A DNA stretch of 60,000 bases, taken from positions 19,408,001 through 19,468,000 of the forward strand of contig OU612072.1 in the NCBI GenBank assembly GCA_914767715.1. Direction: 5' to 3'. A program made the position numbers and the translations under genes. The stretch comes from Membranipora membranacea (taxonomy: Eukaryota > Bryozoa > Gymnolaemata > Cheilostomatida > Membraniporidae). The notes beneath the pieces are model-generated. The model was not told where the DNA came from. It did no database searches and worked only from the letters and a program-made list of their open reading frames with translations. Shown here piece by piece: positions 12,048-23,473 of this stretch. The stretch's first letter is position 1, and each line of letters opens with the position of its first letter.

Positions 12048-14128
12048 ATCCTATAAACCTTTGTCAAAATTAAAACCTACGTTTACAACTCGCAGAACAT
12101 TCTCCAACAGTAATGTCGATAATCTTCAAGCATGCTTAGATACCACACTTTGGGACAATCTCACAGATGCCAATGACAACATCAACCAGCGGACTGAAAC
12201 GATAACTGACTACATTAATTTCTGCACAGACCTATGCATACCACCAAAGGAAGCTAAAAAATATGCCAACAAAAAGCCGTGGATTACAAAGCGCATTCTG
12301 GATATGATAGATGAGAAACATGACGCCCACAAAAATGGAAATAAAAAACTCTACCATAAACTCAAAAAGCAAGTCTCAAAAGAAAATAAAAAAGCCAGAG
12401 AAGAATATTCCCTAAAAATCCAACAACATTTAGCCAGTGATCCTGCAAACGCTTGGAACGACATTAAAAAAATTAGCGGACCTCCAACCAGCAACTCCAA
12501 GTCACAACCAGATATTAACTTCCAACCCGAAGAACTCAACAACTTCTTTGCCAGATTTGAGAAACAAGACACTCAGCCACCACAACCTGCTTACGAAAAC
12601 CTAACTGCTCCTCCCTGCATAATAGATGAAAAATCAGTTCTGATACAACTCAAACGCCTCAACTCTAGAAAGGGTGCTGGACCTGATGGTCTGATACCAA
12701 GAGCATTAAAACTCTGTGCTGACCAACTAGCGCCTGTAATTACGGATATATTCAACTTCTCTCTAGACTCTCAAACAACTCCTAATATATGGAAATCGGC
12801 CATCATCAAACCACTGCCAAAAACTGACAAGCCAAATCAACTTAAACACTTCCGACCAATAGCCCTGACAAGCTGCTTATGTAAAACAATGGAACGTCTG
12901 CTGAAAAGCTATATAGTTAAAAACACTCCTCTCGACAATCACCAATTTGCCTACCGAGCTAAAAGATCAACCCAGGATGCAGTATTATGCCTTATTACCA
13001 CAATAACTAGTTACATAGACCTTCAAGCTGCCAACTATGCAAGATGCCTATTTCTCGACTTCTCATCTGCATTTAACACCATCAGTGTCAGTAATCTCCT
13101 CACAGAACTGCAACATCTAGACTCCAGAGTTACAAACTGGGTGTCGAGTTTCCTGACAGGCAGAACACAAAGAACAATAGTAAACAATATTCTCTCAACA
13201 TCAATCACCACCAACACAGGAACACCCCAGGGTTCTGTCCTCAGTCCTCTATTATTCTCAGTGTATACAAATAGGATTAGGTCAGAACAGAGCAATATAA
13301 CTATTTTAAAATATGCTGATGACACTTGTATTGTTGGTTGCATCTCTGATAATAATGACTTGTCTAATTATTTTAATGAGATCAATAGAATCTCTGGTCT
13401 ATGCAAAGAACTCGACTTATTACTTAATCCTTCTAAAACCCAAGAGATGCTTTTCTCCACTAAGAGAGATAAACCTGACAGTCCTACTCTCAAATTAAAT
13501 GGTGTAAATATAGATTTTTGTGACAATGTTAAATATTTGGGAGTTCTCTTTGATAACAAATTACGTTTCGAAGATCATGTCAATAATGTTGTATCCAAAG
13601 CAAATCAGAGAATGTTTGTCATCAGAACCTTTAATTATCAGAGTACAAAGCCTTTAGCCTGCATGTTATTTAAAAGTTTTATTGTATCCATTCTAACCTA
13701 CTGCCTACCTATTTTGTTCACTAGTATTTATTCACGAGACAAGAAAGCTCTGAGAAAGTTTTTTAAGCAAGGCGACAGACTAGGTCTTGATATTGGGGAT
13801 CTAGATTCAGTCATATCAAAACGTACAAAGAACCTGGCCCTGCAGATAATACATGATGACGAACATTTTTTAAACAATTTTCTTGAGAAACTCCCCTCAG
13901 GCAGATATCGCAGCCTTAAATACAGAACTGCCTGGGGTAAAGACTCATTCCTCAGACACTTGATTTTGATATTGCAAGATATTTTTTAATCCACTAGAAG
14001 TCAGACTTTACTTTACTCATTTTGTTTATGTTTCTTTTTGGTATTCCCTACTCATGTAACAGTATAAACACTCAATCTCGCAGCATACCTAATGTTTGTG
14101 ACAAAATAAACCAACCAACCAACCAACC
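12048..14128 (+). mobile_element. 5'-truncated L2/CR1-like LINE inside the satellite, copy 1
   Basis: A 2,081-bp non-satellite segment interrupts a monomer at GGTCCCC and the satellite resumes at CTCTGTTAC, so the break falls within one monomer's C-rich tract. It carries a reverse-transcriptase frame, a short 3' UTR and five AACC units (14,109-14,128). That kind of microsatellite tail is used by several non-LTR clades in place of poly(A). There is no endonuclease domain, so the copy is 5'-truncated. No target-site duplication is evident beyond a few shared C bases. Clade assignment (L2, CR1 or a relative) rests on remembered RT motifs and is tentative. Confidence 0.9.
12061..13989 (+). CDS. 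LINE reverse transcriptase, open but without its own ATG, copy 1
   Basis: This 642-codon frame encodes a non-LTR reverse transcriptase, the enzyme that copies LINE RNA at a nicked target. Palm motifs are in order: FRPIALTS upstream; motif A, LFLDFSSAFNT, with Asp at about residue 333; motif B, GTPQGSVLSPLLF, at about 387; and the catalytic YADD at 418-421. The first ~150 residues are the Lys-rich linker that normally joins endonuclease to RT. The first codon is TTG and the frame stays open upstream to the insertion point, so no native start exists here; this is the C-terminal part of a longer ORF2. The stop is TAA and there are no internal stops. The frame is intact, but the missing endonuclease and 5' end make independent mobility unlikely. 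Confidence 0.88.
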   Translation: MSKLKPTFTTRRTFSNSNVDNLQACLDTTLWDNLTDANDNINQRTETITDYINFCTDLCIPPKEAKKYANKKPWITKRILDMIDEKHDAHKNGNKKLYHKLKKQVSKENKKAREEYSLKIQQHLASDPANAWNDIKKISGPPTSNSKSQPDINFQPEELNNFFARFEKQDTQPPQPAYENLTAPPCIIDEKSVLIQLKRLNSRKGAGPDGLIPRALKLCADQLAPVITDIFNFSLDSQTTPNIWKSAIIKPLPKTDKPNQLKHFRPIALTSCLCKTMERLLKSYIVKNTPLDNHQFAYRAKRSTQDAVLCLITTITSYIDLQAANYARCLFLDFSSAFNTISVSNLLTELQHLDSRVTNWVSSFLTGRTQRTIVNNILSTSITTNTGTPQGSVLSPLLFSVYTNRIRSEQSNITILKYADDTCIVGCISDNNDLSNYFNEINRISGLCKELDLLLNPSKTQEMLFSTKRDKPDSPTLKLNGVNIDFCDNVKYLGVLFDNKLRFEDHVNNVVSKANQRMFVIRTFNYQSTKPLACMLFKSFIVSILTYCLPILFTSIYSRDKKALRKFFKQGDRLGLDIGDLDSVISKRTKNLALQIIHDDEHFLNNFLEKLPSGRYRSLKYRTAWGKDSFLRHLILILQDIF

Positions 14129-17100
14129 CTCTGTTACTTTTTTAAATTTTAAATTCGTTCTAATTCCTGTTCTATGTATCGTAGGATCTTGATATTCGGG
14201 ATATGAATGAGGCCAATGAGGCCATCAGCTGGTCAGAGTTTGAAAGAATTCCGATGGCTATTTAAAATTTGAGCCTGCCGCTTGGCATGTTTTTTATGAC
14301 AAAAGTGGCCCTCGTTAAAAACTTTGCTGACGCCAAACTAAGAGGAGCAGGGACAAACAGGTTTCAGTTTCAAAGTCAGCATGAAATTGCCTACGTTATA
14401 GAGTAGGTTAGAAGGAAATCTATTTTCTAAACTGGCCGTAAAAAAACCATGGGTCCCCCCCTTTGTTACTTTTTTAAATTTTAAACTCGCCCTAATTCCA
14501 GTTCTATTTATCGTAGGATCTTGATATTCGGGATTTTGAATGAGGCCAATGAGGCCATCAGCTGGTCAGTGTTTGAAAGAATTCCGATGGCTATTTAAAA
14601 TTTGAGCCTGCCGTTTGGCATGTTTTTTTATGTAAAAAGTGGCCCTCGTTAAAAACATTGCTGACGCCAAACTAAGAGGAGCAGTCCCGAACGGGTTTCA
14701 GTTTCAAAGTCAGCATGAAATTGCCTATGTTATAGAGTAGGTTAGAAGGAAATCTATTTTTTTAAACTGGCCGTAAAAAATATTAAGGGTCCCCCCTTTG
14801 TTACTTTTTCAAATTTTAAACTCGCTCTAATTCCTGTTCTATTTATCGTAGGATCTTGATATTCATGATTTTGAATGAGGCCAATGAGACCATCAGCTGG
14901 TCAGAGTTTGAAAGAATTCCGATGGCTATTTCAAATTTGAGCCTGCCGTTTGGCATGTTTTTTTATGACAAAAGTGGCCCTCGTTAAAAACGTTGCTGAC
15001 GCCAAACTAAGAGGAGCAGTCCCAAACGGGTTTCAGTTTCAAAGCCAGCATGAAATTGCCAACGTTATTGAGTAGGTTAGAAGGAAATCTTTTTTTTTAA
15101 ACTGGCCGTAAAAAAAACCAAGGGTCCCCCCTTTGTTACTTTTTTTAATGTTAAACTCGCTCTAATTCCCGTTTCATTTATCGTAGGATCTTGATATTCG
15201 GGATTTATAATGAGGCCAGTGAGGCCATCAGCTGGTGAGAGTTTGAAAGAATTCTAATGGCTATTTCAAATTTGAGCCTGCCGTATGGCATGTTTTTTAT
15301 GACAAAAGTGGCACTCATTAAAAACGTTGCTGACGCCAAACTAAGAGGAGCAGTCCCGAACGGGTTTCAGTTTCAAAGTCAGCATGAAATTGCCTACGTT
15401 ATAAAATAGGTTAGAAGGAAATCTATTTTTTAAACTGGCCGTAAAAAAACCAAGGGTCCGCCCTTTGTTACTTTTTAAAATTTTAAACTCGATCTAATTC
15501 CTGCTCTATTTATCGTAGGATCTGGATATTCGGGATTTTGAATGAGGCCAATAAGGTCATCTGCGAGTCAGAGTTTGAAAGAATTCCGATGGTTATTTCG
15601 AGTTTGAGCCTGCCGTTTGGCATTTTTTTTATGAGAAAAGTGGCCCTCGTTAAAAACGTTGCTGACGCCAAACTAAGAGGAGCAGTCCCGAACGGGTTTC
15701 AGTTTCAAAGTCAGCATGAAATTGCCTACGTTATAAAGTAGGTTAGAAGGGAATCTATTTTTTAAACTGGCCGTAAAAAAAAACCAAGGATCCCCCCTTT
15801 GTTACCTTTTTAAATTTTAAACTCGCTCTAATTCCTGTTCTATTTACTGTAGGATCTTGATATTTGGGATTTAGAATGAGGCCAGTGAGGCCATCAGCTG
15901 GTGAGAGTTTGAAAGAATTCCAATGGCTATTTCAAATTTGAGCCTGCCGTTTGGCATGTTTTTTTATGACAAAAATGGCCCTCGTTAAAAACGTTGCTGA
16001 CGCCAAACTAATAGGAGCAGTCCCGAACGGGTTTCAGTTTCAAAGTCAGCATGAAATTTCCTATGTATAGAGTAGGTTAGAAGGAAATCTATTTTTTAAA
16101 CTGGCCGTAAAAAAACCAAGGGTCCCCCCTTTGTTTCTTTTTTTAATTTTAAATTCGTTCTAATTCCTGTTCTATGTATCGTAGGATCTTGATATTCCGG
16201 ATTTTGAATGAGGCCAATGAGGCCATCAGCTGGTCAGAGTTTGAAAGAATTCCGATGGCTATTTCAAATTTGAGCCTGCCGTATGGCATGTTTTTTTATG
16301 ACAAAAGTGGCCCTCGTTAAAAACGTTGTTGGCGCCAAACTAAGAGGACCAGTCCCGAACGGGTTTCAGTTTCAAAGTCAGCATGAAATTGGCTGCGTTA
16401 TAGAGTAGGTTAGAAGGAAATCTATTTTTTAAACTGGCCGTAAAAAAACCAAGGGTCCCCCCTTTGTTTCTTTTTTAAATTTTAAATTCGTTCTAATTCC
16501 TGTTCTATGTATCGTAGGATCTTGATATTCCGGATTTTGAATGAGGCCAATGAGGCCATCAGCTGGTCAGAGTTTGAAAGAATTCCGATGGCTATTTCAA
16601 ATTTGAGCCTGCCGTATGGCATGTTTTTTTATGACAAAAGTGGCCCTCGTTAAAAACGTTGTTGGCGCCAAACTAAGAGGACCAGTCCCGAACGGGTTTC
16701 AGTTTCAAAGTCAGCATGAAATTGGCTGCGTTATAGAGTAGGTTAGAAGGAAATCTATTTTTTAAACTGGCCGTAAAAAAAACCAAGGGTCCCCCCTCTG
16801 ATACTTTTTTAAATTTTAAATTCGTTCTAATTCCTGTTCTATGTATCGTAGGATCTTGATATTAGCGATTTTGAATGAGGCCAATGAGGCCATCAGCTGG
16901 TGAGAGTTTGAAAGAATTCCGATGGCTATTTCAAATTTGAGCCTGCCGTTTGGCATGTTTTTTTATGACAAAAGTGGCCCTCGTTGAAAACGTTGCTGAC
17001 GCCAAACTAAGAGGAGCAGTGACGAACAGGTTTCAGTTTCAAAGTCAGCATGAAATTGCCTACGTTATAGAGTAGGTTAGAAGGAAATCTATTTTTTAAT

Positions 17101-20100
17101 CTGGTCGTAAAAAAACCAAGGGTCCCCCCTTTGTTACTTTTTTTAATTTTAAACTCGCTCTAATTCCTGTTCTATTTATCGTAGGATCTTGATATTCGGG
17201 ATTTAGAATGAGGCCAATGAGGCCATCAGCTGGTGAGAGTTTGAAAGAATTCCGATGGCTATTTCAAATTTGAGCCTGCCGTATGGCATGTTTTTTTATG
17301 ACAAAAGTGGCCCTCGTTAAAAACGTTGTTGACGCCAAACTAAGAGGAGCAGTCCCGAACGGGTTTCAGTTTCAAAGTCAGCATGAAATTGCCTACGTTA
17401 TAGAGTAGGTTAGAAGGAAATCTATTTTTTAAACTGGCCGTAAAAAAAAACCAAGGGTCCCCCCTCTGTTACTTATTTAAATTTTAAACTCGCTCTAATT
17501 CCTGTTCTATTCATCGTAGGATCTTTATATTCGGGATTTTGAATGAGGCCAATGAGGCCATCTGCTGGTCCTGAGCTTTAAAGAATTCCGATGGCTATTT
17601 CAAATTTGAGCCTGCCGTATGGCATGTTTTTTTATGACAATAGTGGCCCTCGTTAAAAACGTTTTTGGCGCCAAACTAAGAGGACCAGTCCCGAACGGGT
17701 TTCAGTTTCAAAGTCAGCATGAAATTGGCTGCGTTATAGAGTAGGTTAGAAGGAAATCTATTTTTTAAACTGGCCGTAAAAAAAACCAAGGGTCCCCCCT
17801 CTGATACTTTTTTAAATTTTAAATTCGTACTAATTCCTGTTCTATGTATCATAGGATCTTGATATTCGGGATTTTGAATGAGGCCAATGAGGCCATCAGC
17901 TGGTCAGAGTTTGAAAGAATTCCGATGGCTATTTCAAATTTGAGCCTGCCGTTTGGCATGTTTTTTTATGACAAAAGTGGCCCTCGTTAAAAACGTTGCT
18001 GACGTCAAACTAAGAGGGGCAGTCCCGAACGGGTTTCAGTTTCAAAGTCAGCATGATATTGCCTACGTTATAGAGTAGGTTAGAAGGAAATCTATTTTTT
18101 ATTCTGGTCGTAAAAAAAACCAAGGGTCCCCCCTTTGTTACTTTTTTTAATTTTAAACTCGCTCTAATTCCTGTTCTATTTATCGTAGGATCTTGATATT
18201 CGGGATTTAGAATGAGGCCAATGAGGCCATCAGCTGGTCAGAGTTTGAAAGAATTCCGATGGCTATTCAAAACTTGAGCCTGCTGTTTGGCATGTTTTTT
18301 TATGACAAAAGTAGCACTCGTTAAAAACATTGCTGACGCCAAACTAAGAGGAGCAGTCCCGAACGGGTTTCAGATTTAAAGTCAGCATGAAATTGCCTAC
18401 GTTATAGAGTAGGTTAGAAGGAAATCTATTTTTAAATCTGGTCGTAAAAAAAACCAAGGGTCCCCCCTTTGTTACTTTTTTTAATTTTAAACTCGCTCTA
18501 ATTCCTGTTCTATTTATCGTAGGATCTTGATATTCGGGATTTAGGATGAGGCCAATGAGGCCATCAGCTGGTGAGAGTTTGAAAGAATTCCGATGGCTAT
18601 TTCAAATTTGAGCCTGCCGTATGGCATGTTTTTTTATGACAAAAGTGGCCCTCGTTAAAAACGTTGTTAGCGCCAAACTAAGAGGACCAGTCCCGAACGG
18701 GTTTCAGTTTCAAAGTCAGCATGAAATTGGCTGCTTCATAGAGTAGGTTAGAAGGAAATCTATTTTTTAAACTGGCCGTAAAAAAAACCAAGGGTCCCCC
18801 CTCTGTTACTTTTTTAAATTTTAAATTCGTTCTAATTCCTGTTCTATGTATCGTAGGATCTTGATATTCGGGATTTTGAATGAGGCCAATGAGGCCATCA
18901 GCTGGTCAGAGTTTGAAAGAATTCCGATGGCTATTTAAAATTTGAGCCTGCCGCTTGGCATGTTTTTTATGACAAAAGTGGCCCTCGTTAAAAACTTTGC
19001 TGACGCCAAACTAAGAGGAGCAGGGACAAACAGGTTTCAGTTTCAAAGTCAGCATGAAATTGCCTACGTTATAGAGTAGGTTAGAAGGAAATCTATTTTT
19101 TAAACTGGCCGTAAAAAAACCATGGGTCCCCCCCTTTGTTACTTTTTTAAATTTTAAACTCGCCCTAATTCCAGTTCTATTTATCGTAGGATCTTGATAT
19201 TCGGGATTTTGAATGAGGCCAATGAGGCCATCAGCTGGTCAGTGTTTGAAAGAATTCCGATGGCTATTTAAAACTTGAGCCTGCTGTTTGGCATGTTTTT
19301 TTATGACAAAAGTAGCACTCGTTAAAAACATTGCTGACGCCAAACTAAGAGGAGCAGTCCCTAACGGGTTTCAGTTTTAAAGTCAGCATGAAATTGCCTA
19401 CGTTATAGAGTAGGTTAGAAGGAAATCTATTTTTTATTCTGGTCGTAAAAAAAACCAAGGGTCCCCCCTTTGTTACTTTTTTTAATTTTAAACTCGCTCT
19501 AATTCCTGTTCTATTTATCGTAGGATCTTGATATTCGGGATTTAGAATGAGGCCAATGAGGCCATCAGCTGGTCAGAGTTTGAAAGAATTCCGATGGCTA
19601 TTCAAAACTTGAGCCTGCTGTTTGGCATGTTTTTTTATGACAAAAGTAGCACTCGTTAAAAACATTGCTGACGCCAAACTAAGAGGAGCAGTCCCGAACG
19701 GGTTTCAGATTTAAAGTCAGCATGAAATTGCCTACGTTATAGAGTAGGTTAGAAGGAAATCTATTTTTAAATCTGGTCGTAAAAAAAACCAAGGGTCCCC
19801 CCTTTGTTACTTTTTTTAATTTTAAACTCGCTCTAATTCCTGTTCTATTTATCGTAGGATCTTGATATTCGGGATTTAGGATGAGGCCAATGAGGCCATC
19901 AGCTGGTGAGAGTTTGAAAGAATTCCGATGGCTATTTCAAATTTGAGCCTGCCGTATGGCATGTTTTTTTATGACAAAAGTGGCCCTCGTTAAAAACGTT
20001 GTTAGCGCCAAACTAAGAGGACCAGTCCCGAACGGGTTTCAGTTTCAAAGTCAGCATGAAATTGGCTGCGTCATAGAGTAGGTTAGAAGGAAATCTATTT

Positions 20101-23100
20101 TTTAAACTGGCCGTAAAAAAAACCAAGGGTCCCCCCTCTGTTACTTTTTTAAATTTTAAATTCGTTCTAATTCCTGTTCTATGTATCGTAGGATCTTGAT
20201 ATTCGGGATTTTGAATGAGGCCAATGAGGCCATCAGCTGGTCAGAGTTTGAAAGAATTCCGATGGCTATTTAAAATTTGAGCCTGCCGCTTGGCATGTTT
20301 TTTATGACAAAAGTGGCCCTCGTTAAAAACTTTGCTGACGCCAAACTAAGAGGAGCAGGGACAAACAGGTTTCAGTTTCAAAGTCAGCATGAAATTGCCT
20401 ACGTTATAGAGTAGGTTAGAAGGAAATCTATTTTTTTAAACTGGCCGTAAAAAAAACCAAGGGTCCCCCCTTTGTTACTTTTTTTAATTTTAAACTCGCT
20501 CTAATTCCTGTTCTATTTATCGTAGGATCTTGATACTCGGGATTTAGAATGAGGCCAATGAGGCCATCAGCTGGTCAGAGTTTGAAAGAATTCCGATGGC
20601 TATTTAAAACTTGAGCCTGCTGTTTGGCATGTTTTTTTATGACAAAAGTAGCACTCGTTAAAAACATTGCTGACGCCAAACTAAGAGGAGCAGTCCCGAA
20701 CGGGTTTCAGTTTTAAAGTCAGCATGAAATTGCCTACGTTATAGAGTAGGTTAGAAGGAAATCTATTTTTTATTCTGGTCGTAAAAAAAACCAAGGGTCC
20801 CCCCTTTGTTACTTTTTTTAATTTTAAACTCGCTCTAATTCCTGTTCTATTTATCGTAGGATCTTGATATTCGGGATTTAGAATGATGCCAATGAGGCCA
20901 TCAGCTGGTCAGAGTTTGAAAGAATTCCGATGGCTATTCAAAACTTGAGCCTGCTGTTTGGCATGTTTTTTTATGACAAAAGTAGCACTCGTTAAAAACA
21001 TTGCTGACGCCAAACTAAGAGGAGCAGTCCCGAACGGGTTTCAGATTTAAAGTCAGCATGAAATTGCCTACGTTATAGAGTAGGTTAGAAGGAAATCTAT
21101 TTTTAAATCTGGTCGTAAAAAAAACCAAGGGTCCCCCGTTTGTTACTTTTTTTAATTTTAAACTCGCTCTAATTCCTGTTCTATTTATCGTAGGATCTTG
21201 ATATTCGGGATTTAGGATGAGGCCAATGAGGCCATCAGCTGGTCAGAGTTTGAAAGAATTCCGATGGCTATTTCAAATTTGAGCCTGCCGTATGGCATGT
21301 TTTTTTATGACAAAAGTGGCCCTCGTTAAAAACGTTGTTAGCGCCAAACTAAGAGGACCAGTCCCGAACGGGTTTCAGTTTCAAAGTCAGCATGAAATTG
21401 GCTGCGTTATAGAGTAGGTTAGAAGGAAATCTATTTTTTAAACTGGCCGTAAAAAAAACCAAGGGTCCCCCCTCTGTTACTTTTTTAAATTTTAAATTCG
21501 TTCTAATTCCTGATCTATGTATCGTAGGATCTTGATATTCGGGATTTTGAATGACGCCAATGAGGCCATCAGCTGGTCAGAGTTTGAAAGAATTCCGATG
21601 GCTATTTCAAATTTGAGCCTGCCGCTTGGCATGTTTTTTATGACAAAAGTGGCCCTCGTTAAAAACTTTGCTGACGCCAAACTAAGAGGAGCAGGGACAA
21701 ACAGGTTTCAGTTTCAAAGTCAGCATGAAATTGCCTACGTTATAGAGTAGGTTAGAAGGAAATCTATTTTTTAAACTGGCCGTAAAAAAACCATGGGTCC
21801 CCCCCTTTGTTACTTTTTTAAATTTTAAACTCGCCCTAATTCCAGTTCTATTTATCGTAGGATCTTGATATTCGGGATTTTGAATGAGGCCAATGAGGCC
21901 ATCAGCTGGTCAGTGTTTGAAAGAATTCCGATGGCTATTTAAACTTTGAGCCTGCCGTTTGGCATGTTTATTTATGTAAAAAGTGGCCCTCGTTAAAAAC
22001 ATTGCTGACGCCAAACTAAGAGGAGCAGTCCCGAACGGGTTTCAGTTTCAAAGTCAGCATGAAATTGCCTATGTTATAGAGTAGGTTAGAAGGAAATCTA
22101 TTTTTTAAACTGGCCGTAAAAAATATTAAGGGTCCCCCCTTTGTTACTTTTTCAAATTTTAAACTCGTTCTAATTCCTGTTCTATTTATCGTAGGATCTT
22201 GATATTCATGATTTTGAATGAGGCCAATGAGGCCATCAGCTGGTGAGAGTTTGAAAGAATTCCGATGGCTATTTCAAATTTGAGCCTGCCGTATGGCATG
22301 TTTTTTTATGACAAAAGTGGCCCTCGTTTAAAACGTTGCTGGCGCCAAACTAAGAGGAGCAGTCCCGAACGGGTTTCAGTTTCTAAGTCAGCATGAAATT
22401 GCCTATGTTATAGAGTAGGTTAGAAGGAAATCTATTTTTTAAACTGGCCGTAAAAAAAACCAAGGGTCCCCCCTCTGTTACTTTTTTAAATTTTAAATTC
22501 GTTCTAATTCCTGTTCTATGTATCGTAGGATCTTGATATTCGGGATTTTGAATGAGGCCAATGAGGCCATCAGCTGGTCAGAGTTTGAAAGAATTCCGAT
22601 GGGTATTTCAAATTTGAGCCTGCCGTATGGCATGTTTTTTTGTGACAAAAGTGGCCCTCGTTAAAAACGTTGTTGGCGCCAAACTAAGAGGACCAGTCCC
22701 GAACGGGTTTCAGTTTCAAAGTCAGCATGAAATTGGCTGCGTTATAGAGTAGGTTAGAAGGAAATCTATTTTTTAAACTGGCCGTAAAAAATATTAAGGG
22801 TCCCCCCTTTGTTACTTTTTCAAATTTTAAACTCGTTCTAATTCCTGTTCTATTTATCGTAGGATCTTGATATTCATGATTTTGAATGAGGCCAATGAGG
22901 CCATCAGCTGGTGAGAGTTTGAAAGAATTCCGATGGCTATTTCAAATTTGAGCCTGCCGTTTGGCATGTTTTTTTATGACAAAAGTGGCCCTCGTTGAAA
23001 ACGTTGCTGACGCCAAACTAAGAGGAGCAGTGACGAACAGGTTTCAGTTTCAAAGTCAGCATGAAATTGCCTACGTTATAGAGTAGGTTAGAAGGAAATC

Positions 23101-23473
23101 TATTTTTTAATCTGGTCGTAAAAAAAACCAAGGGTCCCCCCTTTGTTACTTTTTTTAATTTTAAACTCGCTCTAATTCCTGTTCTATTTATCGTAGGATC
23201 TTGATATTCGGGATTTAGAATGAGGCCAATGAGGCCATCAGCTGGTGAGAGTTTGAAAGAATTCCGATGGCTATTTGAAATTTGAGCCTGCCGTATGGCA
23301 TGTTTTTTTATGACAATAGTGGCCCTCGTTAAAAACATTGCTGACGCCAAACTAAGAGGAGCAGTCCCGAACGGGTTTCAGTTTCTAAGTCAGCATGAAA
23401 TTGCCTATGTTATAGAGTGGGTTAGAAGGAAATCTATTTTTTAAACTGGCCGTAAAAAAAACCAAGGGTCCCC
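14129..23473. repeat. ~334-bp satellite array, block B (about 28 monomers)
   Basis: The same satellite family resumes directly after the LINE tail. Monomers just after the LINE (about 14.1-17.5 kb) include divergent variants not seen in block A, with TTTATAATGAGGCCAGTG, GGTCATCTGCGAG or TTCCGGATTTTG. From about 18,438 the order of variants repeats the start of the window (offset 18,437). At about 20,440 it jumps by two monomers to match 2,670 onward (offset 17,770). This is what unequal exchange between higher-order blocks would leave. EcoRI sites persist, though the flanking bases vary (GAATTCTAATGG near 15,252 and GAATTCCAATGG near 15,917). Confidence 0.96.

Noticed and set aside
12351-13559. 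Antisense and alternate frames inside the LINE RT (and the same set at 23,777-24,985)
   Set aside because: They overlap the RT frame with clear catalytic motifs and show no domain of their own.
15538-15741. 67-codon plus-strand frame in a satellite monomer, with similar frames at 21,517-21,750 and 26,964-27,167
   Set aside because: The frame depends on a T6 run; most monomers have T7, which breaks it. Stops and indels vary freely between monomers, so there is no conserved protein.
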